A stretch of DNA of 64,000 bases from Hirudinaria manillensis (lineage: Eukaryota; Annelida; Clitellata; Hirudinida; Hirudinidae), in assembly GCA_034509925.1 (NCBI GenBank), contig CM067529.1:6797501-6861500 (forward strand), given 5' to 3'. This document shows positions 49,901 to 63,910 of this stretch, in pieces. The notes beneath the pieces are model-generated. The model was not told where the DNA came from and made no database searches. It saw only the letters and a list, made by a program, of their open reading frames with translations. Each line of letters begins with the position of its first letter. Positions within the stretch are counted from its first letter, which is position 1. Position numbers and translations under genes: made by a program.

Positions 49901-52900
49901 ATCGCTCAGGGAGAGACGAGGCGCTCAAAAACCCGTCGCCCAACGTGGGGCTCGAACCCACGACCCTGAGATTAAGAGTCTCATGCTCTACCGACTGAGC
50001 TAGCCGGGCGGATGCCCTCCTACGGAGTTGCTTCGTCACGTCCCAATTTCCCAGGAATCGATCGCAGCCAACGGTTACGAGATGCGCCGAGATTTACGTT
50101 CGTTATTTGGTATCGTTCGCCTTCCCACCAAATGCCTTTGCCGTCGTCTGGCCAAAAAAGAAAATGCCCTCGAATCCAGCAAGACACGGCCTCCGAGCAA
50201 CGTCGTCGGTTCCATCCGACTCGGCCAGACTATCGCTCAGGGAGAGACGAGGCGCTCAAAAACCCGTCGCCCAACGTGGGGCTCGAACCCACGACCCTGA
50301 GATTAAGAGTCTCATGCTCTACCGACTGAGCTAGCCGGGCGGATGCCCTCCTACGGAGTTGCTTCGTCACGTCCCAATTTCCCAGGAATCGATCGCAGCC
50401 AACGGTTACGAGATGCGCCGAGATTTACGTTCGTTATTTGGTATCGTTCGCCTTCCCACCAAATGCCTTTGCCGTCGTCTGGCCAAAAAAGAAAATGCCC
50501 TCGAATCCAGCAAGACACGGCCTCCGAGCAACGTCGTCGGTTCCATCCGACTCGGCCAGACTATCGCTCAGGGAGAGACGAGGCGCTCAAAAACCCGTCG
50601 CCCAACGTGGGGCTCGAACCCACGACCCTGAGATTAAGAGTCTCATGCTCTACCGACTGAGCTAGCCGGGCGGATGCCCTCCTACGGAGTTGCTTCGTCA
50701 CGTCCCAATTTCCCAGGAATCGATCGCAGCCAACGGTTACGAGATGCGCCGAGATTTACGTTCGTTATTTGGTATCGTTCGCCTTCCCACCAAATGCCTT
50801 TGCCGTCGTCTGGCCAAAAAAGAAAATGCCCTCGAATCCAGCAAGACACGGCCTCCGAGCAACGTCGTCGGTTCCATCCGACTCGGCCAGACTATCGCTC
50901 AGGGAGAGACGAGGCGCTCAAAAACCCGTCGCCCAACGTGGGGCTCGAACCCACGACCCTGAGATTAAGAGTCTCATGCTCTACCGACTGAGCTAGCCGG
51001 GCGGATGCCCTCCTACGGAGTTGCTTCGTCACGTCCCAATTTCCCAGGAATCGATCGCAGCCAACGGTTACGAGATGCGCCGAGATTTACGTTCGTTATT
51101 TGGTATCGTTCGCCTTCCCACCAAATGCCTTTGCCGTCGTCTGGCCAAAAAAGAAAATGCCCTCGAATCCAGCAAGACACGGCCTCCGAGCAACGTCGTC
51201 GGTTCCATCCGACTCGGCCAGACTATCGCTCAGGGAGAGACGAGGCGCTCAAAAACCCGTCGCCCAACGTGGGGCTCGAACCCACGACCCTGAGATTAAG
51301 AGTCTCATGCTCTACCGACTGAGCTAGCCGGGCGGATGCCCTCCTACGGAGTTGCTTCGTCACGTCCCAATTTCCCAGGAATCGATCGCAGCCAACGGTT
51401 ACGAGATGCGCCGAGATTTACGTTCGTTATTTGGTATCGTTCGCCTTCCCACCAAATGCCTTTGCCGTCGTCTGGCCAAAAAAGAAAATGCCCTCGAATC
51501 CAGCAAGACACGGCCTCCGAGCAACGTCGTCGGTTCCATCCGACTCGGCCAGACTATCGCTCAGGGAGAGACGAGGCGCTCAAAAACCCGTCGCCCAACG
51601 TGGGGCTCGAACCCACGACCCTGAGATTAAGAGTCTCATGCTCTACCGACTGAGCTAGCCGGGCGGATGCCCTCCTACGGAGTTGCTTCGTCACGTCCCA
51701 ATTTCCCAGGAATCGATCGCAGCCAACGGTTACGAGATGCGCCGAGATTTACGTTCGTTATTTGGTATCGTTCGCCTTCCCACCAAATGCCTTTGCCGTC
51801 GTCTGGCCAAAAAAGAAAATGCCCTCGAATCCAGCAAGACACGGCCTCCGAGCAACGTCGTCGGTTCCATCCGACTCGGCCAGACTATCGCTCAGGGAGA
51901 GACGAGGCGCTCAAAAACCCGTCGCCCAACGTGGGGCTCGAACCCACGACCCTGAGATTAAGAGTCTCATGCTCTACCGACTGAGCTAGCCGGGCGGATG
52001 CCCTCCTACGGAGTTGCTTCGTCACGTCCCAATTTCCCAGGAATCGATCGCAGCCAACGGTTACGAGATGCGCCGAGATTTACGTTCGTTATTTGGTATC
52101 GTTCGCCTTCCCACCAAATGCCTTTGCCGTCGTCTGGCCAAAAAAGAAAATGCCCTCGAATCCAGCAAGACACGGCCTCCGAGCAACGTCGTCGGTTCCA
52201 TCCGACTCGGCCAGACTATCGCTCAGGGAGAGACGAGGCGCTCAAAAACCCGTCGCCCAACGTGGGGCTCGAACCCACGACCCTGAGATTAAGAGTCTCA
52301 TGCTCTACCGACTGAGCTAGCCGGGCGGATGCCCTCCTACGGAGTTGCTTCGTCACGTCCCAATTTCCCAGGAATCGATCGCAGCCAACGGTTACGAGAT
52401 GCGCCGAGATTTACGTTCGTTATTTGGTATCGTTCGCCTTCCCACCAAATGCCTTTGCCGTCGTCTGGCCAAAAAAGAAAATGCCCTCGAATCCAGCAAG
52501 ACACGGCCTCCGAGCAACGTCGTCGGTTCCATCCGACTCGGCCAGACTATCGCTCAGGGAGAGACGAGGCGCTCAAAAACCCGTCGCCCAACGTGGGGCT
52601 CGAACCCACGACCCTGAGATTAAGAGTCTCATGCTCTACCGACTGAGCTAGCCGGGCGGATGCCCTCCTACGGAGTTGCTTCGTCACGTCCCAATTTCCC
52701 AGGAATCGATCGCAGCCAACGGTTACGAGATGCGCCGAGATTTACGTTCGTTATTTGGTATCGTTCGCCTTCCCACCAAATGCCTTTGCCGTCGTCTGGC
52801 CAAAAAAGAAAATGCCCTCGAATCCAGCAAGACACGGCCTCCGAGCAACGTCGTCGGTTCCATCCGACTCGGCCAGACTATCGCTCAGGGAGAGACGAGG

Positions 52901-55900
52901 CGCTCAAAAACCCGTCGCCCAACGTGGGGCTCGAACCCACGACCCTGAGATTAAGAGTCTCATGCTCTACCGACTGAGCTAGCCGGGCGGATGCCCTCCT
53001 ACGGAGTTGCTTCGTCACGTCCCAATTTCCCAGGAATCGATCGCAGCCAACGGTTACGAGATGCGCCGAGATTTACGTTCGTTATTTGGTATCGTTCGCC
53101 TTCCCACCAAATGCCTTTGCCGTCGTCTGGCCAAAAAAGAAAATGCCCTCGAATCCAGCAAGACACGGCCTCCGAGCAACGTCGTCGGTTCCATCCGACT
53201 CGGCCAGACTATCGCTCAGGGAGAGACGAGGCGCTCAAAAACCCGTCGCCCAACGTGGGGCTCGAACCCACGACCCTGAGATTAAGAGTCTCATGCTCTA
53301 CCGACTGAGCTAGCCGGGCGGATGCCCTCCTACGGAGTTGCTTCGTCACGTCCCAATTTCCCAGGAATCGATCGCAGCCAACGGTTACGAGATGCGCCGA
53401 GATTTACGTTCGTTATTTGGTATCGTTCGCCTTCCCACCAAATGCCTTTGCCGTCGTCTGGCCAAAAAAGAAAATGCCCTCGAATCCAGCAAGACACGGC
53501 CTCCGAGCAACGTCGTCGGTTCCATCCGACTCGGCCAGACTATCGCTCAGGGAGAGACGAGGCGCTCAAAAACCCGTCGCCCAACGTGGGGCTCGAACCC
53601 ACGACCCTGAGATTAAGAGTCTCATGCTCTACCGACTGAGCTAGCCGGGCGGATGCCCTCCTACGGAGTTGCTTCGTCACGTCCCAATTTCCCAGGAATC
53701 GATCGCAGCCAACGGTTACGAGATGCGCCGAGATTTACGTTCGTTATTTGGTATCGTTCGCCTTCCCACCAAATGCCTTTGCCGTCGTCTGGCCAAAAAA
53801 GAAAATGCCCTCGAATCCAGCAAGACACGGCCTCCGAGCAACGTCGTCGGTTCCATCCGACTCGGCCAGACTATCGCTCAGGGAGAGACGAGGCGCTCAA
53901 AAACCCGTCGCCCAACGTGGGGCTCGAACCCACGACCCTGAGATTAAGAGTCTCATGCTCTACCGACTGAGCTAGCCGGGCGGATGCCCTCCTACGGAGT
54001 TGCTTCGTCACGTCCCAATTTCCCAGGAATCGATCGCAGCCAACGGTTACGAGATGCGCCGAGATTTACGTTCGTTATTTGGTATCGTTCGCCTTCCCAC
54101 CAAATGCCTTTGCCGTCGTCTGGCCAAAAAAGAAAATGCCCTCGAATCCAGCAAGACACGGCCTCCGAGCAACGTCGTCGGTTCCATCCGACTCGGCCAG
54201 ACTATCGCTCAGGGAGAGACGAGGCGCTCAAAAACCCGTCGCCCAACGTGGGGCTCGAACCCACGACCCTGAGATTAAGAGTCTCATGCTCTACCGACTG
54301 AGCTAGCCGGGCGGATGCCCTCCTACGGAGTTGCTTCGTCACGTCCCAATTTCCCAGGAATCGATCGCAGCCAACGGTTACGAGATGCGCCGAGATTTAC
54401 GTTCGTTATTTGGTATCGTTCGCCTTCCCACCAAATGCCTTTGCCGTCGTCTGGCCAAAAAAGAAAATGCCCTCGAATCCAGCAAGACACGGCCTCCGAG
54501 CAACGTCGTCGGTTCCATCCGACTCGGCCAGACTATCGCTCAGGGAGAGACGAGGCGCTCAAAAACCCGTCGCCCAACGTGGGGCTCGAACCCACGACCC
54601 TGAGATTAAGAGTCTCATGCTCTACCGACTGAGCTAGCCGGGCGGATGCCCTCCTACGGAGTTGCTTCGTCACGTCCCAATTTCCCAGGAATCGATCGCA
54701 GCCAACGGTTACGAGATGCGCCGAGATTTACGTTCGTTATTTGGTATCGTTCGCCTTCCCACCAAATGCCTTTGCCGTCGTCTGGCCAAAAAAGAAAATG
54801 CCCTCGAATCCAGCAAGACACGGCCTCCGAGCAACGTCGTCGGTTCCATCCGACTCGGCCAGACTATCGCTCAGGGAGAGACGAGGCGCTCAAAAACCCG
54901 TCGCCCAACGTGGGGCTCGAACCCACGACCCTGAGATTAAGAGTCTCATGCTCTACCGACTGAGCTAGCCGGGCGGATGCCCTCCTACGGAGTTGCTTCG
55001 TCACGTCCCAATTTCCCAGGAATCGATCGCAGCCAACGGTTACGAGATGCGCCGAGATTTACGTTCGTTATTTGGTATCGTTCGCCTTCCCACCAAATGC
55101 CTTTGCCGTCGTCTGGCCAAAAAAGAAAATGCCCTCGAATCCAGCAAGACACGGCCTCCGAGCAACGTCGTCGGTTCCATCCGACTCGGCCAGACTATCG
55201 CTCAGGGAGAGACGAGGCGCTCAAAAACCCGTCGCCCAACGTGGGGCTCGAACCCACGACCCTGAGATTAAGAGTCTCATGCTCTACCGACTGAGCTAGC
55301 CGGGCGGATGCCCTCCTACGGAGTTGCTTCGTCACGTCCCAATTTCCCAGGAATCGATCGCAGCCAACGGTTACGAGATGCGCCGAGATTTACGTTCGTT
55401 ATTTGGTATCGTTCGCCTTCCCACCAAATGCCTTTGCCGTCGTCTGGCCAAAAAAGAAAATGCCCTCGAATCCAGCAAGACACGGCCTCCGAGCAACGTC
55501 GTCGGTTCCATCCGACTCGGCCAGACTATCGCTCAGGGAGAGACGAGGCGCTCAAAAACCCGTCGCCCAACGTGGGGCTCGAACCCACGACCCTGAGATT
55601 AAGAGTCTCATGCTCTACCGACTGAGCTAGCCGGGCGGATGCCCTCCTACGGAGTTGCTTCGTCACGTCCCAATTTCCCAGGAATCGATCGCAGCCAACG
55701 GTTACGAGATGCGCCGAGATTTACGTTCGTTATTTGGTATCGTTCGCCTTCCCACCAAATGCCTTTGCCGTCGTCTGGCCAAAAAAGAAAATGCCCTCGA
55801 ATCCAGCAAGACACGGCCTCCGAGCAACGTCGTCGGTTCCATCCGACTCGGCCAGACTATCGCTCAGGGAGAGACGAGGCGCTCAAAAACCCGTCGCCCA

Positions 55901-56629
55901 ACGTGGGGCTCGAACCCACGACCCTGAGATTAAGAGTCTCATGCTCTACCGACTGAGCTAGCCGGGCGGATGCCCTCCTACGGAGTTGCTTCGTCACGTC
56001 CCAATTTCCCAGGAATCGATCGCAGCCAACGGTTACGAGATGCGCCGAGATTTACGTTCGTTATTTGGTATCGTTCGCCTTCCCACCAAATGCCTTTGCC
56101 GTCGTCTGGCCAAAAAAGAAAATGCCCTCGAATCCAGCAAGACACGGCCTCCGAGCAACGTCGTCGGTTCCATCCGACTCGGCCAGACTATCGCTCAGGG
56201 AGAGACGAGGCGCTCAAAAACCCGTCGCCCAACGTGGGGCTCGAACCCACGACCCTGAGATTAAGAGTCTCATGCTCTACCGACTGAGCTAGCCGGGCGG
56301 ATGCCCTCCTACGGAGTTGCTTCGTCACGTCCCAATTTCCCAGGAATCGATCGCAGCCAACGGTTACGAGATGCGCCGAGATTTACGTTCGTTATTTGGT
56401 ATCGTTCGCCTTCCCACCAAATGCCTTTGCCGTCGTCTGGCCAAAAAAGAAAATGCCCTCGAATCCAGCAAGACACGGCCTCCGAGCAACGTCGTCGGTT
56501 CCATCCGACTCGGCCAGACTATCGCTCAGGGAGAGACGAGGCGCTCAAAAACCCGTCGCCCAACGTGGGGCTCGAACCCACGACCCTGAGATTAAGAGTC
56601 TCATGCTCTACCGACTGAGCTAGCCGGGC
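46958..56629 (-). tRNA. tRNA-Lys(CTT) copies 28-57
   Basis: Thirty reference-type genes at 46958+331k (k=0-29). I saw no change in any tRNA body here, and only one spacer variant (GTCCGGCC near 49156), so this half of the array is more uniform than the left part. Confidence 0.96.
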
Positions 56630-56886
56630 GGATGCCCTCCTACGGAGTTGCTTCGTCACGTCCCAATTTCCCAGGAATCGATCGCAGCCAACGGTTACGA
56701 GATGCGCCGAGATTTACGTTCGTTATTTGGTATCGTTCGCCTTCCCACCAAATGCCTTTGCCGTCGTCTGGCCAAAAAGAAAATGCCCTCGAATCCAGCA
56801 AGACACGGCCTCCGAGCAACGTCGTCGGTTCCATCCGACTCGGCCAGACTATCGCTCAGGGAGAGACGAGGCGCTCAAAAACCCGT

Positions 56887-59800
56887 CGCCCAACGTGGGG
56901 CTCGAACCCACGACCCTGAGATTAAGAGTCTCATGCTCTACCGACTGAGCTAGCCGGGCGGATGCCCTCCTACGGAGTTGCTTCGTCACGTCCCAATTTC
57001 CCAGGAATCGATCGCAGCCAACGGTTACGAGATGCGCCGAGATTTACGTTCGTTATTTGGTATCGTTCGCCTTCCCACCAAATGCCTTTGCCGTCGTCTG
57101 GCCAAAAAAGAAAATGCCCTCGAATCCAGCAAGACACGGCCTCCGAGCAACGTCGTCGGTTCCATCCGACTCGGCCAGACTATCGCTCAGGGAGAGACGA
57201 GGCGCTCAAAAACCCGTCGCCCAACGTGGGGCTCGAACCCACGACCCTGAGATTAAGAGTCTCATGCTCTACCGACTGAGCTAGCCGGGCGGATGCCCTC
57301 CTACGGAGTTGCTTCGTCACGTCCCAATTTCCCAGGAATCGATCGCAGCCAACGGTTACGAGATGCGCCGAGATTTACGTTCGTTATTTGGTATCGTTCG
57401 CCTTCCCACCAAATGCCTTTGCCGTCGTCTGGCCAAAAAAGAAAATGCCCTCGAATCCAGCAAGACACGGCCTCCGAGCAACGTCGTCGGTTCCATCCGA
57501 CTCGGCCAGACTATCGCTCAGGGAGAGACGAGGCGCTCAAAAACCCGTCGCCCAACGTGGGGCTCGAACCCACGACCCTGAGATTAAGAGTCTCATGCTC
57601 TACCGACTGAGCTAGCCGGGCGGATGCCCTCCTACGGAGTTGCTTCGTCACGTCCCAATTTCCCAGGAATCGATCGCAGCCAACGGTTACGAGATGCGCC
57701 GAGATTTACGTTCGTTATTTGGTATCGTTCGCCTTCCCACCAAATGCCTTTGCCGTCGTCTGGCCAAAAAAGAAAATGCCCTCGAATCCAGCAAGACACG
57801 GCCTCCGAGCAACGTCGTCGGTTCCATCCGACTCGGCCAGACTATCGCTCAGGGAGAGACGAGGCGCTCAAAAACCCGTCGCCCAACGTGGGGCTCGAAC
57901 CCACGACCCTGAGATTAAGAGTCTCATGCTCTACCGACTGAGCTAGCCGGGCGGATGCCCTCCTACGGAGTTGCTTCGTCACGTCCCAATTTCCCAGGAA
58001 TCGATCGCAGCCAACGGTTACGAGATGCGCCGAGATTTACGTTCGTTATTTGGTATCGTTCGCCTTCCCACCAAATGCCTTTGCCGTCGTCTGGCCAAAA
58101 AAGAAAATGCCCTCGAATCCAGCAAGACACGGCCTCCGAGCAACGTCGTCGGTTCCATCCGACTCGGCCAGACTATCGCTCAGGGAGAGACGAGGCGCTC
58201 AAAAACCCGTCGCCCAACGTGGGGCTCGAACCCACGACCCTGAGATTAAGAGTCTCATGCTCTACCGACTGAGCTAGCCGGGCGGATGCCCTCCTACGGA
58301 GTTGCTTCGTCACGTCCCAATTTCCCAGGAATCGATCGCAGCCAACGGTTACGAGATGCGCCGAGATTTACGTTCGTTATTTGGTATCGTTCGCCTTCCC
58401 ACCAAATGCCTTTGCCGTCGTCTGGCCAAAAAAGAAAATGCCCTCGAATCCAGCAAGACACGGCCTCCGAGCAACGTCGTCGGTTCCATCCGACTCGGCC
58501 AGACTATCGCTCAGGGAGAGACGAGGCGCTCAAAAACCCGTCGCCCAACGTGGGGCTCGAACCCACGACCCTGAGATTAAGAGTCTCATGCTCTACCGAC
58601 TGAGCTAGCCGGGCGGATGCCCTCCTACGGAGTTGCTTCGTCACGTCCCAATTTCCCAGGAATCGATCGCAGCCAACGGTTACGAGATGCGCCGAGATTT
58701 ACGTTCGTTATTTGGTATCGTTCGCCTTCCCACCAAATGCCTTTGCCGTCGTCTGGCCAAAAAAGAAAATGCCCTCGAATCCAGCAAGACACGGCCTCCG
58801 AGCAACGTCGTCGGTTCCATCCGACTCGGCCAGACTATCGCTCAGGGAGAGACGAGGCGCTCAAAAACCCGTCGCCCAACGTGGGGCTCGAACCCACGAC
58901 CCTGAGATTAAGAGTCTCATGCTCTACCGACTGAGCTAGCCGGGCGGATGCCCTCCTACGGAGTTGCTTCGTCACGTCCCAATTTCCCAGGAATCGATCG
59001 CAGCCAACGGTTACGAGATGCGCCGAGATTTACGTTCGTTATTTGGTATCGTTCGCCTTCCCACCAAATGCCTTTGCCGTCGTCTGGCCAAAAAAGAAAA
59101 TGCCCTCGAATCCAGCAAGACACGGCCTCCGAGCAACGTCGTCGGTTCCATCCGACTCGGCCAGACTATCGCTCAGGGAGAGACGAGGCGCTCAAAAACC
59201 CGTCGCCCAACGTGGGGCTCGAACCCACGACCCTGAGATTAAGAGTCTCATGCTCTACCGACTGAGCTAGCCGGGCGGATGCCCTCCTACGGAGTTGCTT
59301 CGTCACGTCCCAATTTCCCAGGAATCGATCGCAGCCAACGGTTACGAGATGCGCCGAGATTTACGTTCGTTATTTGGTATCGTTCGCCTTCCCACCAAAT
59401 GCCTTTGCCGTCGTCTGGCCAAAAAAGAAAATGCCCTCGAATCCAGCAAGACACGGCCTCCGAGCAACGTCGTCGGTTCCATCCGACTCGGCCAGACTAT
59501 CGCTCAGGGAGAGACGAGGCGCTCAAAAACCCGTCGCCCAACGTGGGGCTCGAACCCACGACCCTGAGATTAAGAGTCTCATGCTCTACCGACTGAGCTA
59601 GCCGGGCGGATGCCCTCCTACGGAGTTGCTTCGTCACGTCCCAATTTCCCAGGAATCGATCGCAGCCAACGGTTACGAGATGCGCCGAGATTTACGTTCG
59701 TTATTTGGTATCGTTCGCCTTCCCACCAAATGCCTTTGCCGTCGTCTGGCCAAAAAAGAAAATGCCCTCGAATCCAGCAAGACACGGCCTCCGAGCAACG

Positions 59801-62800
59801 TCGTCGGTTCCATCCGACTCGGCCAGACTATCGCTCAGGGAGAGACGAGGCGCTCAAAAACCCGTCGCCCAACGTGGGGCTCGAACCCACGACCCTGAGA
59901 TTAAGAGTCTCATGCTCTACCGACTGAGCTAGCCGGGCGGATGCCCTCCTACGGAGTTGCTTCGTCACGTCCCAATTTCCCAGGAATCGATCGCAGCCAA
60001 CGGTTACGAGATGCGCCGAGATTTACGTTCGTTATTTGGTATCGTTCGCCTTCCCACCAAATGCCTTTGCCGTCGTCTGGCCAAAAAAGAAAATGCCCTC
60101 GAATCCAGCAAGACACGGCCTCCGAGCAACGTCGTCGGTTCCATCCGACTCGGCCAGACTATCGCTCAGGGAGAGACGAGGCGCTCAAAAACCCGTCGCC
60201 CAACGTGGGGCTCGAACCCACGACCCTGAGATTAAGAGTCTCATGCTCTACCGACTGAGCTAGCCGGGCGGATGCCCTCCTACGGAGTTGCTTCGTCACG
60301 TCCCAATTTCCCAGGAATCGATCGCAGCCAACGGTTACGAGATGCGCCGAGATTTACGTTCGTTATTTGGTATCGTTCGCCTTCCCACCAAATGCCTTTG
60401 CCGTCGTCTGGCCAAAAAAGAAAATGCCCTCGAATCCAGCAAGACACGGCCTCCGAGCAACGTCGTCGGTTCCATCCGACTCGGCCAGACTATCGCTCAG
60501 GGAGAGACGAGGCGCTCAAAAACCCGTCGCCCAACGTGGGGCTCGAACCCACGACCCTGAGATTAAGAGTCTCATGCTCTACCGACTGAGCTAGCCGGGC
60601 GGATGCCCTCCTACGGAGTTGCTTCGTCACGTCCCAATTTCCCAGGAATCGATCGCAGCCAACGGTTACGAGATGCGCCGAGATTTACGTTCGTTATTTG
60701 GTATCGTTCGCCTTCCCACCAAATGCCTTTGCCGTCGTCTGGCCAAAAAAGAAAATGCCCTCGAATCCAGCAAGACACGGCCTCCGAGCAACGTCGTCGG
60801 TTCCATCCGACTCGGCCAGACTATCGCTCAGGGAGAGACGAGGCGCTCAAAAACCCGTCGCCCAACGTGGGGCTCGAACCCACGACCCTGAGATTAAGAG
60901 TCTCATGCTCTACCGACTGAGCTAGCCGGGCGGATGCCCTCCTACGGAGTTGCTTCGTCACGTCCCAATTTCCCAGGAATCGATCGCAGCCAACGGTTAC
61001 GAGATGCGCCGAGATTTACGTTCGTTATTTGGTATCGTTCGCCTTCCCACCAAATGCCTTTGCCGTCGTCTGGCCAAAAAAGAAAATGCCCTCGAATCCA
61101 GCAAGACACGGCCTCCGAGCAACGTCGTCGGTTCCATCCGACTCGGCCAGACTATCGCTCAGGGAGAGACGAGGCGCTCAAAAACCCGTCGCCCAACGTG
61201 GGGCTCGAACCCACGACCCTGAGATTAAGAGTCTCATGCTCTACCGACTGAGCTAGCCGGGCGGATGCCCTCCTACGGAGTTGCTTCGTCACGTCCCAAT
61301 TTCCCAGGAATCGATCGCAGCCAACGGTTACGAGATGCGCCGAGATTTACGTTCGTTATTTGGTATCGTTCGCCTTCCCACCAAATGCCTTTGCCGTCGT
61401 CTGGCCAAAAAAGAAAATGCCCTCGAATCCAGCAAGACACGGCCTCCGAGCAACGTCGTCGGTTCCATCCGACTCGGCCAGACTATCGCTCAGGGAGAGA
61501 CGAGGCGCTCAAAAACCCGTCGCCCAACGTGGGGCTCGAACCCACGACCCTGAGATTAAGAGTCTCATGCTCTACCGACTGAGCTAGCCGGGCGGATGCC
61601 CTCCTACGGAGTTGCTTCGTCACGTCCCAATTTCCCAGGAATCGATCGCAGCCAACGGTTACGAGATGCGCCGAGATTTACGTTCGTTATTTGGTATCGT
61701 TCGCCTTCCCACCAAATGCCTTTGCCGTCGTCTGGCCAAAAAAGAAAATGCCCTCGAATCCAGCAAGACACGGCCTCCGAGCAACGTCGTCGGTTCCATC
61801 CGACTCGGCCAGACTATCGCTCAGGGAGAGACGAGGCGCTCAAAAACCCGTCGCCCAACGTGGGGCTCGAACCCACGACCCTGAGATTAAGAGTCTCATG
61901 CTCTACCGACTGAGCTAGCCGGGCGGATGCCCTCCTACGGAGTTGCTTCGTCACGTCCCAATTTCCCAGGAATCGATCGCAGCCAACGGTTACGAGATGC
62001 GCCGAGATTTACGTTCGTTATTTGGTATCGTTCGCCTTCCCACCAAATGCCTTTGCCGTCGTCTGGCCAAAAAAGAAAATGCCCTCGAATCCAGCAAGAC
62101 ACGGCCTCCGAGCAACGTCGTCGGTTCCATCCGACTCGGCCAGACTATCGCTCAGGGAGAGACGAGGCGCTCAAAAACCCGTCGCCCAACGTGGGGCTCG
62201 AACCCACGACCCTGAGATTAAGAGTCTCATGCTCTACCGACTGAGCTAGCCGGGCGGATGCCCTCCTACGGAGTTGCTTCGTCACGTCCCAATTTCCCAG
62301 GAATCGATCGCAGCCAACGGTTACGAGATGCGCCGAGATTTACGTTCGTTATTTGGTATCGTTCGCCTTCCCACCAAATGCCTTTGCCGTCGTCTGGCCA
62401 AAAAAGAAAATGCCCTCGAATCCAGCAAGACACGGCCTCCGAGCAACGTCGTCGGTTCCATCCGACTCGGCCAGACTATCGCTCAGGGAGAGACGAGGCG
62501 CTCAAAAACCCGTCGCCCAACGTGGGGCTCGAACCCACGACCCTGAGATTAAGAGTCTCATGCTCTACCGACTGAGCTAGCCGGGCGGATGCCCTCCTAC
62601 GGAGTTGCTTCGTCACGTCCCAATTTCCCAGGAATCGATCGCAGCCAACGGTTACGAGATGCGCCGAGATTTACGTTCGTTATTTGGTATCGTTCGCCTT
62701 CCCACCAAATGCCTTTGCCGTCGTCTGGCCAAAAAAGAAAATGCCCTCGAATCCAGCAAGACACGGCCTCCGAGCAACGTCGTCGGTTCCATCCGACTCG

Positions 62801-63910
62801 GCCAGACTATCGCTCAGGGAGAGACGAGGCGCTCAAAAACCCGTCGCCCAACGTGGGGCTCGAACCCACGACCCTGAGATTAAGAGTCTCATGCTCTACC
62901 GACTGAGCTAGCCGGGCGGATGCCCTCCTACGGAGTTGCTTCGTCACGTCCCAATTTCCCAGGAATCGATCGCAGCCAACGGTTACGAGATGCGCCGAGA
63001 TTTACGTTCGTTATTTGGTATCGTTCGCCTTCCCACCAAATGCCTTTGCCGTCGTCTGGCCAAAAAAGAAAATGCCCTCGAATCCAGCAAGACACGGCCT
63101 CCGAGCAACGTCGTCGGTTCCATCCGACTCGGCCAGACTATCGCTCAGGGAGAGACGAGGCGCTCAAAAACCCGTCGCCCAACGTGGGGCTCGAACCCAC
63201 GACCCTGAGATTAAGAGTCTCATGCTCTACCGACTGAGCTAGCCGGGCGGATGCCCTCCTACGGAGTTGCTTCGTCACGTCCCAATTTCCCAGGAATCGA
63301 TCGCAGCCAACGGTTACGAGATGCGCCGAGATTTACGTTCGTTATTTGGTATCGTTCGCCTTCCCACCAAATGCCTTTGCCGTCGTCTGGCCAAAAAAGA
63401 AAATGCCCTCGAATCCAGCAAGACACGGCCTCCGAGCAACGTCGTCGGTTCCATCCGACTCGGCCAGACTATCGCTCAGGGAGAGACGAGGCGCTCAAAA
63501 ACCCGTCGCCCAACGTGGGGCTCGAACCCACGACCCTGAGATTAAGAGTCTCATGCTCTACCGACTGAGCTAGCCGGGCGGATGCCCTCCTACGGAGTTG
63601 CTTCGTCACGTCCCAATTTCCCAGGAATCGATCGCAGCCAACGGTTACGAGATGCGCCGAGATTTACGTTCGTTATTTGGTATCGTTCGCCTTCCCACCA
63701 AATGCCTTTGCCGTCGTCTGGCCAAAAAAGAAAATGCCCTCGAATCCAGCAAGACACGGCCTCCGAGCAACGTCGTCGGTTCCATCCGACTCGGCCAGAC
63801 TATCGCTCAGGGAGAGACGAGGCGCTCAAAAACCCGTCGCCCAACGTGGGGCTCGAACCCACGACCCTGAGATTAAGAGTCTCATGCTCTACCGACTGAG
63901 CTAGCCGGGC
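56887..63910 (-). tRNA. tRNA-Lys(CTT) copies 58-79
   Basis: Twenty-two reference-type genes at 56887+331k (k=0-21), the last at 63838-63910. The unit just before copy 58 is 330 bp because of a missing A. The window ends about 90 bp into the following spacer, so further copies to the right are expected. Confidence 0.96.

Noticed and set aside
38025-63904. Hundreds of overlapping plus-strand open frames of 75-174 codons repeated through the array
   Set aside because: They are translations of the tRNA unit and spacer in three frames, recur unchanged with every 331-bp unit, run through the complement of the tRNA gene, and show no protein-family features.
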